From: an uncultured bacterium
GTDB lineage: Bacteria; Krumholzibacteriota; Krumholzibacteriia; LZORAL124-64-63
NCBI GenBank assembly: GCA_903912525.1
Contig: CAIWHK010000005.1
Span: forward strand, 1-35,687
Direction: 5' to 3'
DNA length: 35,687 nt
The notes beneath the pieces were generated by a model. It was not told the origin of the DNA and did not search any database. It saw nothing but the letters and a program-made list of their open reading frames with translations. Of this stretch, positions 15,415 through 24,090 are shown piece after piece. Every line of letters starts with the position of its first letter. The first letter of the stretch is position 1. A program made the position numbers and the translations under genes.

Positions 15415-16959
15415 TCAGTAGATGCCGCGCAGGGGCGGGTCGAACCGTGGCCGGCAGAATTCCGGGTCGTCCACCACCCCGTTGCAGTCGTCATCGATCC
15501 CGTTCCCGCAGATCTCCTCCGCAAACGGGTGCACACCCGGGTTCGCGTCGTCGCAATCGGTTCCCTGCAGGCTGCAGTTGATCGAGGCGGGGCTGCCGTA
15601 GAAGTCGCCGTCCAGGTCGACGCACGGCCCCGGCGCCTCGTCCACCACGCCGTTGCAGTTGTCGTCCACCCCGTTGGCCACCTCGACGGCCCCCGGGTAC
15701 ACGTTGTCCGCGCCCACCCACGCGCAGTCGAGCGGGGCGATCGGGCGCTGCGTTGCGCGACCGTCCGGCGCCAGTTGCAGGTAGCGGAAGCGCAGGTCGC
15801 GGTACGCCTCCTGGACCCAGCCCAGCAGGAACCAGCCCCCCATGTCCAGCACTTCGGGCGCCACCTGCAGCACGGCGCCGTTGCCGGCGATCAACTCCGG
15901 CGGCGTCCAGTCGTTCGCCTCGAAGCCCGAGGCGCTGGTGTGGGCCAGGCCGCCGTTCGACGCCACCGTCCACATGAGGTGCACGCGGCCGCCGTGCAGG
16001 AAGAGCGTCCCGGACTCGGCCTTGGTGCCCAGCGTACAGGCGATGGGGCCGAGGTCGGTCCAGTGGATGAGATCGCTTGAGCGCGCCATGGCGATCACGC
16101 CCTTGCCGTTGTAGGGGCCGGGCGCCGTCGACCACACCATGTACCAGGACGCGCTGCCCGGATCCTTGATGACGAACGGGTCGCGGCACTGGCGACGCCA
16201 CGGACCTGGCTCGTCCCAGCTTCCCCACGGCACGTCGCCGTCCATCACGCAGCCCGGGCCGCTGATGCCGGCGCAACCACCGTCGGTGACGCGGGTCCAC
16301 GTCGAAAGATCGCTGCTGGTGGCCGAGCCGATGCGTTCGGTGTGCCACCCGGTGGCGGGGTCCACGATGACGCCCGCGTAGAACATGTGGTACAGGCCGT
16401 CGGCGGGATTGAAGACGATGCTCGGCGCCCAGACATAGTCGCGGTCCCAGTCCGAGGTCAGCTTGACCGCGAGCGCATCGCCCTGGTCCTGCCACGAGAG
16501 GCCGTCGGATGTGGTCTCGTGCCCGAACGACTTGCCGTGCGTGGCCGGGTAGTCCAGCCAGAGCGGTCCCTTGATGTAGATGACGTGGAGCAGGCCGTTG
16601 CGCCGCACGATCGCGAAGTCGGCCGCGTCCCAGCCGCCGACCGGCTCGCAGACCAGCGCCGAACGCGGCGCACACCAGCCGGTGTCGGGGTCGGCGAGGT
16701 CAAGGGTGTCGGTGCAGTCGCGCGGCCCGCAGCCGGCGCGCGGCGAGAAGCCGTCGAAGTCGCGGTCGGGACAGGCGTTCTTGTCGGGGGGCTCCATCTG
16801 CGGCAGCGGCGCGGTCGCGGGATCGTTCGGGAATTCAGGAACGGACACCAGCCGGCAACCGGCGCCGGCCAGCCCCGCGAGGGCCAGGCCCAGGAAGGCG
16901 ATCGCGACCGGGCGGCCGCGTCGCGGGCGACGTCCGTCAGGAACCCTGTGCATCGCCAT
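15415..16959 (-). CDS. Exported GH43-like beta-propeller protein with MopE-type repeats
   Basis: 514 residues. An N-terminal hydrophobic signal ends AGAGC (Cys35), probably a lipoprotein, although the -3 residue is atypical. After a short Cys/Asp-rich stretch ([20 protein letters not shown]) comes a region (about 75-420) with repeats such as [32 protein letters not shown] and VHLMWTVAS, the pattern of five-bladed GH43/GH32-type glycosidases. The tail has two MopE-like motifs, [13 protein letters not shown] and [13 protein letters not shown], flanked by Cys pairs that may bind metal. Catalytic acids cannot be assigned from sequence alone. ATG at 16959 (or 16953) lies inside the end of galE, a 23-bp overlap. 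The stop is 12 bp from the convergent prkA-like gene. Confidence 0.75.
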   Translation of the reverse strand: MAMHRVPDGRRPRRGRPVAIAFLGLALAGLAGAGCRLVSVPEFPNDPATAPLPQMEPPDKNACPDRDFDGFSPRAGCGPRDCTDTLDLADPDTGWCAPRSALVCEPVGGWDAADFAIVRRNGLLHVIYIKGPLWLDYPATHGKSFGHETTSDGLSWQDQGDALAVKLTSDWDRDYVWAPSIVFNPADGLYHMFYAGVIVDPATGWHTERIGSATSSDLSTWTRVTDGGCAGISGPGCVMDGDVPWGSWDEPGPWRRQCRDPFVIKDPGSASWYMVWSTAPGPYNGKGVIAMARSSDLIHWTDLGPIACTLGTKAESGTLFLHGGRVHLMWTVASNGGLAHTSASGFEANDWTPPELIAGNGAVLQVAPEVLDMGGWFLLGWVQEAYRDLRFRYLQLAPDGRATQRPIAPLDCAWVGADNVYPGAVEVANGVDDNCNGVVDEAPGPCVDLDGDFYGSPASINCSLQGTDCDDANPGVHPFAEEICGNGIDDDCNGVVDDPEFCRPRFDPPLRGIY

Positions 16960-17983
16960 AACCGTTCGGGTGCCCCGACTGCCAGCGCCAGTGGTCGGCG
17001 CACATGCCGTCGATGTCGCGCTCGGCGCGCCAGCCGAGCAGTTCGCGCGCGCAGCCCGGATCGGCATAGCAGGTCGCGACATCGCCGGGGCGGCGCGCCA
17101 CGATGCGGTACGGCACGCGGCGGCCCGAAGCCTTCTCGGCCGCGGCCACCATCTCCAGCACCGAGTACCCGCGGCCGGTGCCCAGGTTGATCGGCACGCA
17201 CCCCTGCAGCGACGCCAGGCGGTCGAGCGCCGCCAGGTGCCCGAGCGCCAGGTCGACCACATGGATGTAGTCGCGCACGCCGGTGCCGTCGGGCGTCGGG
17301 TAGTCGTCGCCGTACACGCTCAGCTCGGCCAGGCGGCCGACGGCCACCTGCATGATGTACGGCATCAGGTTGTTGGGCAGCCCGCGCGGGTCCTCGCCGA
17401 TGCGGCCGCTCTCGTGGGCGCCGATCGGGTTGAAGTAGCGCAGCAGCACACACGTCCAGCGCGGGTCCGACTGGCAGAGGTCGCGCAGGATCTCCTCGAT
17501 GAACAGCTTCGTGCGGCCGTAGGGGTTGGTGGCCGACAGCGGGAAGTCTTCGGTGATCGGCATGCGCGCCGGGTCGCCGTACACCGTGGCCGACGAACTG
17601 AAGACCAGCTGACGGCAGTTGTACTCGTCCATCACCTTGAGCAGCTCGATGGTGCCGGTGATGTTGTTGTCGTAGTAGCGCAGCGGGATCGCCGAGCTTT
17701 CGCCGACGGCCTTCAGCCCCGCAAAGTGGACAACGGCGTGGAATGTTCGGTGAGCGAACAAACTCCGCAATGCCGCGCCATCGGTGATGTCGATTTGGTG
17801 GAACGCGAGATCGCGGCCCGTCAGCGCGCGCACGCGCCGCAGGCTTTCCTCGCTGGCATTGACCAGGTTATCGACGACGGTGACGTCGTGGCCGGCGTTC
17901 AGCAGTTCGACGCAGGTGTGGCTGCCGATGAAGCCGGCGCCGCCGGTGACGAGGATGGATCGCGGGACACGGGGTTCCGACAT
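16937..17983 (-). CDS. galE: UDP-glucose 4-epimerase
   Basis: 348 residues, the family length. The extended SDR fold is clear: NAD-binding TGGAGFIGS (about 13-21), the active-site Ser in [10 protein letters not shown] (S131), and Tyr155/Lys159 in [21 protein letters not shown] and [12 protein letters not shown] are GalE signatures. It interconverts UDP-glucose and UDP-galactose in the cytoplasm for envelope or exopolysaccharide synthesis. The ATG has GGAG 7 nt upstream. The gene overlaps a downstream gene for an exported GH43-like protein, an unusual coupling of a sugar-nucleotide enzyme with a surface glycan protein. A long non-coding stretch lies upstream. Confidence 0.96.
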   Translation of the reverse strand: MSEPRVPRSILVTGGAGFIGSHTCVELLNAGHDVTVVDNLVNASEESLRRVRALTGRDLAFHQIDITDGAALRSLFAHRTFHAVVHFAGLKAVGESSAIPLRYYDNNITGTIELLKVMDEYNCRQLVFSSSATVYGDPARMPITEDFPLSATNPYGRTKLFIEEILRDLCQSDPRWTCVLLRYFNPIGAHESGRIGEDPRGLPNNLMPYIMQVAVGRLAELSVYGDDYPTPDGTGVRDYIHVVDLALGHLAALDRLASLQGCVPINLGTGRGYSVLEMVAAAEKASGRRVPYRIVARRPGDVATCYADPGCARELLGWRAERDIDGMCADHWRWQSGHPNGYGDAQGS

Positions 17984-18532
17984 GGCGATGCTCCTGACCG
18001 GGTACGGCTCAACCTTGCGGCTACGCCCCGGAGATTGTGCACGGCGAACAGTGACTGGCGTCAAGTGATGTACCAGGACCGCAACGGGAATGAAAAGTCC
18101 AAACCCAGCCATGCACAATATCCGGAACGCAGTTACCAGGACCAAGGGATCGGCCGGAGAACCATGGGACCGCGAGTGATCATCAACATCATCCTGCGCG
18201 ATCCGATCAGGCGCGAAAGCCCGTCCCCCCAGACGGACATCCGTGGCGCAGTCTAGCGCTCCGAGGTTCCGCCTGCAAGCCAATCCGTACAAGCCAAACC
18301 GTGCAGATGGTTGCCGGAGCCCATCTTGCGATTCGGTCATATGATCTCACGTTTGCACCGGTTTGGCCATGGGTTTTTTTGACGCGTCGGAATCTGACAC
18401 CAGGATCAGGCCCGTCCGGACGCGTCGGTACAACCCATAACCGACGCGTTTTCAATTGATTATGAGAACACACACTCTGTTTATCGACGCCCGGGCGCAA
18501 GGCTTGAATATTGTTTTTGGACGCTTATTTGA
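17984..18532. other. 549-bp non-coding region upstream of galE
   Basis: No gene is supported here. The right half (about 18290-18530) is clearly AT-richer, with T-runs at 18374-18380 and 18512-18518. It holds the inverted repeat listed separately. TACCAGGACC occurs twice (18071-18080 and 18134-18143). A 62-codon plus-strand frame (18068-18256) lacks a convincing ribosome site. galE regulatory signals are expected in the left part, but I could not single out a promoter. Confidence 0.5.
18381..18449. promoter_or_regulatory. Inverted repeat plus third copy of GACGCGTCGG
   Basis: ACGCGTCGGT at 18420-18429 and ACCGACGCGT at 18440-18449 are a perfect 10-bp inverted repeat with a 10-nt centre, followed by TTTTC on the plus strand. 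The sequence GACGCGTCGG also occurs at 18381-18390, 38 bp before its second copy at 18419. No plus-strand gene ends here, so three spaced sites for a DNA-binding protein are as likely as a terminator. Confidence 0.4.
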
Positions 18533-19000
18533 CTATTCGTTATCCTGCCCAGCCGGCTCGGCTGACGGACCTCCTGCCCAGGCTACGATGGCCGCCCGTT
18601 GCTGCGGACTCAGCTTTGCCTGCGGATGCACCCAGTCGTACCCCGCCAGGGGCATCTCCCCGGCGCCCACTTCCTTGGCGACCTCGCGCAGCATGTCGTC
18701 CTGGGCGTCGAGGTTGGTCGCCGGCCAGTCGGTGAAGTCGAGCTTCCGGCGTCCCTCGCGGACATGGTCGGCCACAATCCACGACACCGGAGCCACCCGG
18801 CTGTACCAGGGCCACTGTGTCTGCCGCGAATGGCAGTCGTAGCAGGCCCCGCGCAGCAGGGTCGCGATGTCCGCCGGGGCGCCCACCTCGTGGACTACCG
18901 GCGGGTTCGTGCGGTCGACGGGCACGAACTGGATGGCGACGGTCGCCGCGGCCAGGGCCACGGCGACCGTACGGAGGTTCACACGACGTCTGGGCGTCAT
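18533..19000 (-). CDS. Haem-binding domain protein (one CxxCH)
   Basis: 155 residues with an N-terminal membrane anchor or signal (about 9-26). A single c-type haem site, CYDCH at 53-57, lies in the sequence GACYDCHSRQTQWPWYSRVAP, then ADHVREGRRKLDFTDW. This is the pattern of the small periplasmic haem-binding (Haem_bd) family. These proteins often accompany other cytochromes, but their electron partners are poorly defined. The ATG has GGAG upstream and begins 10 bp after the stop of the two-haem cytochrome, so they form one operon. No terminator with a T-run is visible after it. Confidence 0.85.
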   Translation of the reverse strand: MTPRRRVNLRTVAVALAAATVAIQFVPVDRTNPPVVHEVGAPADIATLLRGACYDCHSRQTQWPWYSRVAPVSWIVADHVREGRRKLDFTDWPATNLDAQDDMLREVAKEVGAGEMPLAGYDWVHPQAKLSPQQRAAIVAWAGGPSAEPAGQDNE

Positions 19001-19010
19001 CGGCCTCTCC

Positions 19011-19760
19011 CTACTGGGTGAGCTGCTGCTTCAGGCGCTGGGCGTGCCGGTCCTTCGGATCCAGCTTGAGCGCGGCCTCGACCGCCGCCAGCGCACCGAC
19101 CTTATCCTGCTTCAGCTCGAGCACCTGCGCCACAACAACCTGCGCCGAGGCTGCCGTCGGATTCTGTTCGACGTTCAGCTTCGCGATGACCAGGGCCGCG
19201 TCGAGCGTGGCCTTGTCGTCTGCCAGCGTCAGCGCCACCGACTGCAGGCTGCGCGGCGTGAAGTCGAAGGTGCCGCTGCCGTAGTAGCGCTCGCGCAGCT
19301 CCTTGTACTTGCCCACGGCCGCGTCAGCGCCCTTCTCGCGCGTGAGGTCGACCAGGACCCTGTCCAGCGTGGTCGGGCTGGGCAGGCCGCGATGGCAGGT
19401 GACACAGCTGACCGCGGCATCCGGCTCGCCGGCCGCCTTGGGCAGCGTCGTCGCGTTGAGGCCGGTCATCATCGTGTACATGCGACGCGCCACTTCCTTG
19501 TGGCCGATCTTGTCGCTGGGCCAGTCGATGCTGCGGAAGTCGCCGGGCGTCTTCATCTCGTGGCAGAAATCGCAGCGCACGCCGAGCGCCTGGCTCCAGC
19601 CGTTCATCACTTCGTGCAGGTCGTTGCCGCTGATGTCCTTGGGCAGGACCTTGAGGTTCACGGCTCTCTCGTCTGCGGCGCGGGCCGGCATCACGCCGGC
19701 CGCCAGGGACAGGGCCAGGGCGGCAGCCGCGGCGACACGGGCGGTCGAGCGGATCGTCAT
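19011..19760 (-). CDS. Two-haem cytochrome c of the photosynthetic reaction-centre cytochrome type, with C-terminal TPR-like helices
   Basis: 249 residues with a Sec signal (cleavage probably after ARA). Two haem sites, CDFCH at 63-67 and CVTCH at 119-123, sit in the contexts LGVRCDFCHEM and VSCVTCHRGLPSP seen in the reaction-centre cytochrome subunit family. Here there are two haems rather than four and no photosynthesis genes, so the protein is a stand-alone periplasmic electron carrier. The C-terminal 100 residues (LNVEQNPTAASAQVVVAQVLELKQDKVGALAAVEAALKLDPK) look like tetratricopeptide helices, suggesting a protein-binding role. The ATG has GGAG 7 nt upstream. It is divergent from the thioesterase gene and is followed by the single-haem gene. 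Confidence 0.85.
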   Translation of the reverse strand: MTIRSTARVAAAAALALSLAAGVMPARAADERAVNLKVLPKDISGNDLHEVMNGWSQALGVRCDFCHEMKTPGDFRSIDWPSDKIGHKEVARRMYTMMTGLNATTLPKAAGEPDAAVSCVTCHRGLPSPTTLDRVLVDLTREKGADAAVGKYKELRERYYGSGTFDFTPRSLQSVALTLADDKATLDAALVIAKLNVEQNPTAASAQVVVAQVLELKQDKVGALAAVEAALKLDPKDRHAQRLKQQLTQ

Positions 19761-19969
19761 GGGTCGTCTCCGTTCGGGTCGGGTAGAGGGGAGATCACAA
19801 GGGACCCATGATAAGGAATCCCGGGTGGGCGGCCACAACACGGTGCCGTGTCGATCTGGACAGGCGCGCCGTCCTTTGCGATGCTGTCGGGGTTGGAAGC
19901 GACGACGACGACACCGGCCGGTCGAACGCTTTCCACCCGTCTTCGTGCCCCGACCCCGAGGAGCGACCC

Positions 19970-20359
19970 GTGACCAGGACCCCGGACGAGCCCCGCGACG
20001 CCGCCATCCGCGTCCTGATGATGCCGCGCGACACGAACCATCACGGGACCATCTTCGGGGGCGTCATCCTCAGTTACATCGACCAGGCCGGCGCCGTGGC
20101 GGCGATCCGGCTGGGCTGCACCCGGCTGGTGACCGTGGCGATGGACCGCATCGTCTTCAACGAACCGGTGTACGTCGGCGACCTGGTGTCTTTCTACGCC
20201 GAATTGATCAGCCGCGGCCGCACCTCGGTGCGGGTGCGCGTGACGGTCGAGGCCGAGCGGCGCGACGACGGGCACCGGGTCCAGGTCACCGAGGCCGAGG
20301 TCACTTACGTCCAGATCGACCCCCAGGGCCGCCCGGCCCCGCTGCCTGCCTCTCCCTGA
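19970..20359 (+). CDS. Hotdog-fold acyl-CoA thioesterase (YciA-like)
   Basis: 129 residues from a GTG with GAGGAG 6 nt upstream. The hotdog signature is clear: RDTNHHGTIFGGVILSYIDQAGAVAA, the long helix with the Asp that polarises water, followed by NEPVYVGDLVSFYAELISRGRTSVRVRV. This family hydrolyses acyl-CoA thioesters; chain specificity cannot be read off. A longer in-frame extension upstream is Asp-rich and unlike the family, so it was excluded. Divergent from the two-haem cytochrome; followed by 250 bp of AT-richer DNA before the redox operon. Confidence 0.9.
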   Translation: MTRTPDEPRDAAIRVLMMPRDTNHHGTIFGGVILSYIDQAGAVAAIRLGCTRLVTVAMDRIVFNEPVYVGDLVSFYAELISRGRTSVRVRVTVEAERRDDGHRVQVTEAEVTYVQIDPQGRPAPLPASP

Positions 20360-20609
20360 AAAGCCCCCGTCGTAGCTGAATCGCTATTCACCTTCCGGGC
20401 GGGCCGGGGAGGTGTTGATCCCCTGAAATTGAGTCGGATTTTCTCTTTAATGGCATGGCAACTATGAGGTTAGAATTCCCCACGGTTTTCATATGTCAAT
20501 TAATTAACATTTACTTTGACTTTCCGAAACTCGATATCCAAGATGATCGGTGTGAGCGGCCGGACCGCTTTCAACCCCCGTGTTCCGGCGAGTCTCCAGG
20601 AGGATTTTC
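20360..20609. other. AT-rich leader of the redox operon
   Basis: The DNA from about 20420 to 20520 is strikingly AT-rich for this window (TTTAAT, TTAATTAA). TTGACT at 20516-20521 is a fair -35 element, but the -10 partner (CAAGAT at 20539-20544 with a 17-bp spacer) is poor. This is the probable promoter zone for the genes from 20610. No ORF here is supported. Confidence 0.4.
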
Positions 20610-21536
20610 ATGGTCACCAGACGGGAGTTCCTGAAGTACACCGGCGCGGCAGCCGGGACCGCGGCCCTGGTCGCGACAGGAGCCGAGGCTTCAACCGGCA
20701 AGACGCATTTGGATCCGGAGCGGATCGGCGTCCTGGCCGACTTGACGCTGTGCATCGGATGTCGGCGCTGCGAATGGGGCTGCGCCAACCAGAACGAGCT
20801 GCCCCACGGCACGTTGCAGTCCTACGACGACCAGAACATGCTGAAGGAAATGCGACGGCCGGACGAGGCGCAGTTCACCGTCATCAACCGGTATCCCGCC
20901 CCCGCGTGGCGCGAGCAGCCGCTGGACGTGAAGGTCCAGTGCTACCACTGCGAAAAGCCGGCCTGCGTGTCGGCCTGCATCGTGGGCGCGCTCGAGAAGC
21001 ACCCCAAGGGCCCCGTCCTTTACGACGCCTGGAAGTGCATCGGTTGCCGGTACTGCATGGTGGCCTGCCCCTTCCAGATCCCGGCCTACGAATACGACAA
21101 CGCCCTGACCCCCAAGGTCATGAAGTGCACGCTGTGCTCCGAGCGCACGCTCAAGGAGGGCAAGCTGCCGGCCTGTGTCGAGATCTGCCCGCGCGAGGCG
21201 CTGGTCTACGGCAAGCGCGAGCAGCTGCTGGAGCTGGCGCACGAGCGGATCGCGCAGCACCCGGATCGCTACCATCCCGAAGTGATGGGCGAACACACGG
21301 TGGGCGGCACCTCGTGGCTGCTGCTGGGCGACCGCCCGGCCACCGAGTACGGCATCCCTGAACTGTCGGACCAGAGCCCGGCCGTGCTGACCGAAACCAT
21401 CCAGCACGGCATCTTCCGCGGCTTCAGCGGCCCGTTGATGATCTTCGGCCTGCTGAGCGTGCTCATGAAATCGTCGACCGACAAGCGCAAGCCCGGCGAA
21501 AGCGACGACGAGGACGGGGAGGATCACCATGGCTAG
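20610..21536 (+). CDS. Tat-exported four-cluster ferredoxin subunit (HybA-like)
   Basis: 308 residues. The N-terminus carries a twin-arginine motif, TRREFLKYTG, so the folded protein goes to the periplasm by Tat. Four cysteine sets for [4Fe-4S] clusters follow: CIGCRRCEWGC, CYHCEKPACVSAC, CIGCRYCMVAC, and CTLC paired with a downstream CVEIC. The C-terminus has one membrane segment (GFSGPLMIFGLLSVLM), as in HybA. It would pass electrons between the quinone protein and the multihaem cytochrome encoded next. The ATG has AGGAGG with 6-nt spacing. The stop overlaps the NrfD gene by 8 bp. No molybdopterin or hydrogenase subunit is present beside it. Confidence 0.94.
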   Translation: MVTRREFLKYTGAAAGTAALVATGAEASTGKTHLDPERIGVLADLTLCIGCRRCEWGCANQNELPHGTLQSYDDQNMLKEMRRPDEAQFTVINRYPAPAWREQPLDVKVQCYHCEKPACVSACIVGALEKHPKGPVLYDAWKCIGCRYCMVACPFQIPAYEYDNALTPKVMKCTLCSERTLKEGKLPACVEICPREALVYGKREQLLELAHERIAQHPDRYHPEVMGEHTVGGTSWLLLGDRPATEYGIPELSDQSPAVLTETIQHGIFRGFSGPLMIFGLLSVLMKSSTDKRKPGESDDEDGEDHHG

Positions 21537-22839
21537 CCCTGACAATGGCCCGGGCAACGCCGCGATGGCGATGCCGGGCGCGCGCCCGGCGCCGAAGCCG
21601 AAGCACGCTGCCGCGCACCACGAGCGCCCGGCCCCCCTGTTCGGCCGCGCGGCCGTCCCGTTCTTCACCCCGGGCGTGATCGTGATCGCGGCCGTGGCGG
21701 CGGCGGGCCTGGTCGTGCTGGGCGTCCGGCTGTTCTTCGGCCTGGGCGCGGTCACGAACCTGGACAACCAGTACCCGTGGGGCATCTGGATCGGCATCGA
21801 CGTCGCCACCGGCGTCGCGCTGGCCGCCGGCGGCTTCACGACGGCGTTCATCGCCCACGTATTGAACCACGAGCGCTACCACGTGCTGGTGCGCCCGGCG
21901 CTGCTGACGGCGATGCTCGGCTACACGTTCGTGGCGCTGGGCGTCTGCGTCGACCTGGGTCGCTACTACAACATCTGGCACGTGCTGATGCCCCAGATGT
22001 GGCAGGGCAACTCGGCGCTGTTCGAAGTCGGCATGTGCGTCTGCATCTACCTGACGGTGCTGTACCTGGAGTTCATGCCCATCGTCTGCGAGCGCTTCCG
22101 CGGCCACGTCAACCTGCCGGGCCTGCTCCGCGGGCTGAACAAGCCGGTGGAGACGCTGCTGCGCCTGCTGGACAACACGCTGGGCGCGACGATGAACTTC
22201 TTCATCATCATGGGCGTGGTGCTCTCCTGCGCGCACCAGTCGTCGCTCGGCACGCTGATGGTGATCGCCCCGAGCAAGCTGCACCCGCTGTGGCACACGG
22301 CCATCCTGCCGCTGCAGTTCCTGCTGTCGGCGTTTGCGGTGGGCCTGTCGATGGTGGTCTTCGAGTCGCTGCTGGCCTCGCGGTCGCTGAAGCGGAAGCC
22401 GGAGATGTCGGTGCTCAGCCCCTTCGCGCGGATGATCCCGTTCCTGCTGACGATCTACTTCGGCGCCAAGGTCATCGACATGGCCAACCGCGGCACCTGG
22501 CAGTACCTGCAGACGTTCTCGCTGCGGTCGGTCAGCTGGAGCGTCGAGGTCATCGTCGGCATCTTCATCCCGGTCGCGATCCTGCTGAGCCACAAGCTGC
22601 GCCGCAAGCCGGCCTGGCTGTTCAGCGCCGCGGCGATGGTCGTGTTCGGCGTGGCGCTCAACCGCTTCAATGTCTTCATCATCGGCTACACGGCGCCCTA
22701 CGCCACGAAGCCCTACATCCCGGCCTGGACCGAAGTACTGCTGACGGTGGGCTTCATCGCATTGCTGGTCCTGATCTACCGGCTGTTCATCTTCATGTTC
22801 CCCATCCTGCCGGAAGAGGAAGGAGCCAAGCATGCGTAA
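21529..22839 (+). CDS. NrfD/HybB-type quinone-interacting membrane subunit
   Basis: 436 residues with about ten hydrophobic segments beginning at VPFFTPGVIVIAAVAAAGLVVLG. NQYPWGIWIGIDVATGVALAAGGFTTAF is a hallmark of the NrfD/PsrC/HybB family, which exchanges electrons with membrane menaquinone or ubiquinone without haem. A soluble Pro/Ala-rich N-terminus of about 40 residues precedes the first helix. GGAGG lies 6 nt before the ATG. It overlaps the ferredoxin gene by 8 bp and the cytochrome gene by 8 bp, so the three proteins are surely made together as one complex. Confidence 0.95.
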   Translation: MASPDNGPGNAAMAMPGARPAPKPKHAAAHHERPAPLFGRAAVPFFTPGVIVIAAVAAAGLVVLGVRLFFGLGAVTNLDNQYPWGIWIGIDVATGVALAAGGFTTAFIAHVLNHERYHVLVRPALLTAMLGYTFVALGVCVDLGRYYNIWHVLMPQMWQGNSALFEVGMCVCIYLTVLYLEFMPIVCERFRGHVNLPGLLRGLNKPVETLLRLLDNTLGATMNFFIIMGVVLSCAHQSSLGTLMVIAPSKLHPLWHTAILPLQFLLSAFAVGLSMVVFESLLASRSLKRKPEMSVLSPFARMIPFLLTIYFGAKVIDMANRGTWQYLQTFSLRSVSWSVEVIVGIFIPVAILLSHKLRRKPAWLFSAAAMVVFGVALNRFNVFIIGYTAPYATKPYIPAWTEVLLTVGFIALLVLIYRLFIFMFPILPEEEGAKHA

Positions 22840-24010
22840 GCTCAAGGGAGCGCTGGTTGTCCTGATCTGCCTCGTCGCGGCGCAGGTGGCGACGGCCCAG
22901 GTCATGGACCCGGCGCACCGCAACCCGACGCCGAAGAAGCCCGTGGCGGACACCAGCGGCTGCACGGATTGCCACAGCTGCCCGACGCCGACCCACGAGA
23001 ACCCGTGCGTGCAGGCCTGCAAGCGCCATGGCGCGCAGTTCCTGGGCAAGCATGCGACGGACGAGGGCCCCGAGATCGTCGTCATCGACCAGCTGGCCAA
23101 CCTGTACGGGCCGGTGGTGTTCGCACACCAGTTGCACGCGCGGATGTCGGCGATGACGGGCGGCTGCACGAACTGCCACCACTCGTCGCCGGCCACCGGC
23201 AAGGTGCCGCCGTGCCGCGAGTGCCACGAGCCGACGCGGGCCAACACGGACCTGCGGCAGCCCGCGCTCAAGGGCGCCTACCACCGGCAGTGCATCAACT
23301 GCCACCTGGACTGGAGCCACGAGAACGCGTGCGGGTTCTGCCATGAGCAGGCGGCCGACAAGACGGCGGGCGCGGCGGGCCAGGTGCCGAAGAAGCCGGG
23401 CTCGCACGACCCGACGGACATCGTCGGCGCGCGGCACCCGCTGATCAAGGCGACGCCGACGTACACCTACCAGACGAACGAGCCTTCGGGCCCCGTGGTC
23501 ACGTTCCACCACGAGGACCATGTCTCGAAGTTCGGCCTGCAGTGCGTGAGCTGCCACCGCGGCGACAGCTGCCGCAGCTGCCACGACTCTGCGGGCGCCA
23601 CGAAGGAAAAGAAGCGGCTGGACCACGTGACGACGTGCGGCGCCTGCCATGGCGAGCGCGACTGCAGCTTCTGCCACTCGAAGGCCGCGAAGCCGCAGTT
23701 CGACCACAAGACGAGCACGGGCTGGGCGCTGGAGCCCTTCCATCGCAAGGTGGCCTGCACCACGTGCCACGGGCAACCGGAGAACTTCCTCAAGCCGAGC
23801 CCCTCGTGCACGTCGTGCCACATCCACTGGGCCGTGGGCTCGTTCGACCATGCCGTCACCGGCATCAAGCTGGACGAGAACCACCGCGAGCTGGACTGCG
23901 ACAGCTGCCACCTGGAGAAGAAGTTCGCGGCGAAGCCCGACTGCTCGGGCTGCCACGACACGCCGATGTACCCGGCAAAGCTGCCGGGCGCGAAGGCGCC
24001 GCGCCGCTAG
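22832..24010 (+). CDS. Periplasmic 13-haem cytochrome c
   Basis: 392 residues with a Sec signal (MRKLKGALVVLICLVAAQVATAQ). Thirteen CxxCH motifs are visible in order: CTDCH, CTNCH, CRECH, CINCH, CGFCH, CVSCH, CRSCH, CGACH, CSFCH, CTTCH, CTSCH, CDSCH and CSGCH. An additional CVQAC-KRH near residue 60 is not a normal haem site. The early part, with many extra His and paired motifs, looks like class III (c3-type) cytochrome. Linked by overlap to an NrfD and a ferredoxin gene, it is the likely periplasmic electron acceptor or donor of a quinone-linked complex. Partner terminal reductases are not in the window. Confidence 0.95.
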   Translation: MRKLKGALVVLICLVAAQVATAQVMDPAHRNPTPKKPVADTSGCTDCHSCPTPTHENPCVQACKRHGAQFLGKHATDEGPEIVVIDQLANLYGPVVFAHQLHARMSAMTGGCTNCHHSSPATGKVPPCRECHEPTRANTDLRQPALKGAYHRQCINCHLDWSHENACGFCHEQAADKTAGAAGQVPKKPGSHDPTDIVGARHPLIKATPTYTYQTNEPSGPVVTFHHEDHVSKFGLQCVSCHRGDSCRSCHDSAGATKEKKRLDHVTTCGACHGERDCSFCHSKAAKPQFDHKTSTGWALEPFHRKVACTTCHGQPENFLKPSPSCTSCHIHWAVGSFDHAVTGIKLDENHRELDCDSCHLEKKFAAKPDCSGCHDTPMYPAKLPGAKAPRR

Positions 24011-24036
24011 GAATCGGGTGGGGTGGTGAGGTGAAA

Positions 24037-24064
24037 GCGGGCCCGGTCTTCGGACCGGGCCCGC
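24037..24064. terminator. Bidirectional hairpin terminator with TTCG loop
   Basis: GCGGGCCCGGTC at 24037-24048 pairs perfectly with GACCGGGCCCGC at 24053-24064 around a TTCG tetraloop. It lies between the convergent cytochrome gene (ends 24010) and redoxin gene (ends 24091). T-richness after the stem is weak on both strands (TGTGCGTTGT on plus, TTTCAC on minus), so efficiency is uncertain. Confidence 0.7.
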
Positions 24065-24090
24065 TGTGCGTTGTCATCTGACCGGATCGG

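Noticed and set aside
18068-18256. A 62-codon plus-strand ORF upstream of galE
   Set aside because: No ribosome site before the ATG and hydrophilic sequence without a family. It may be a small gene, but it cannot be supported.
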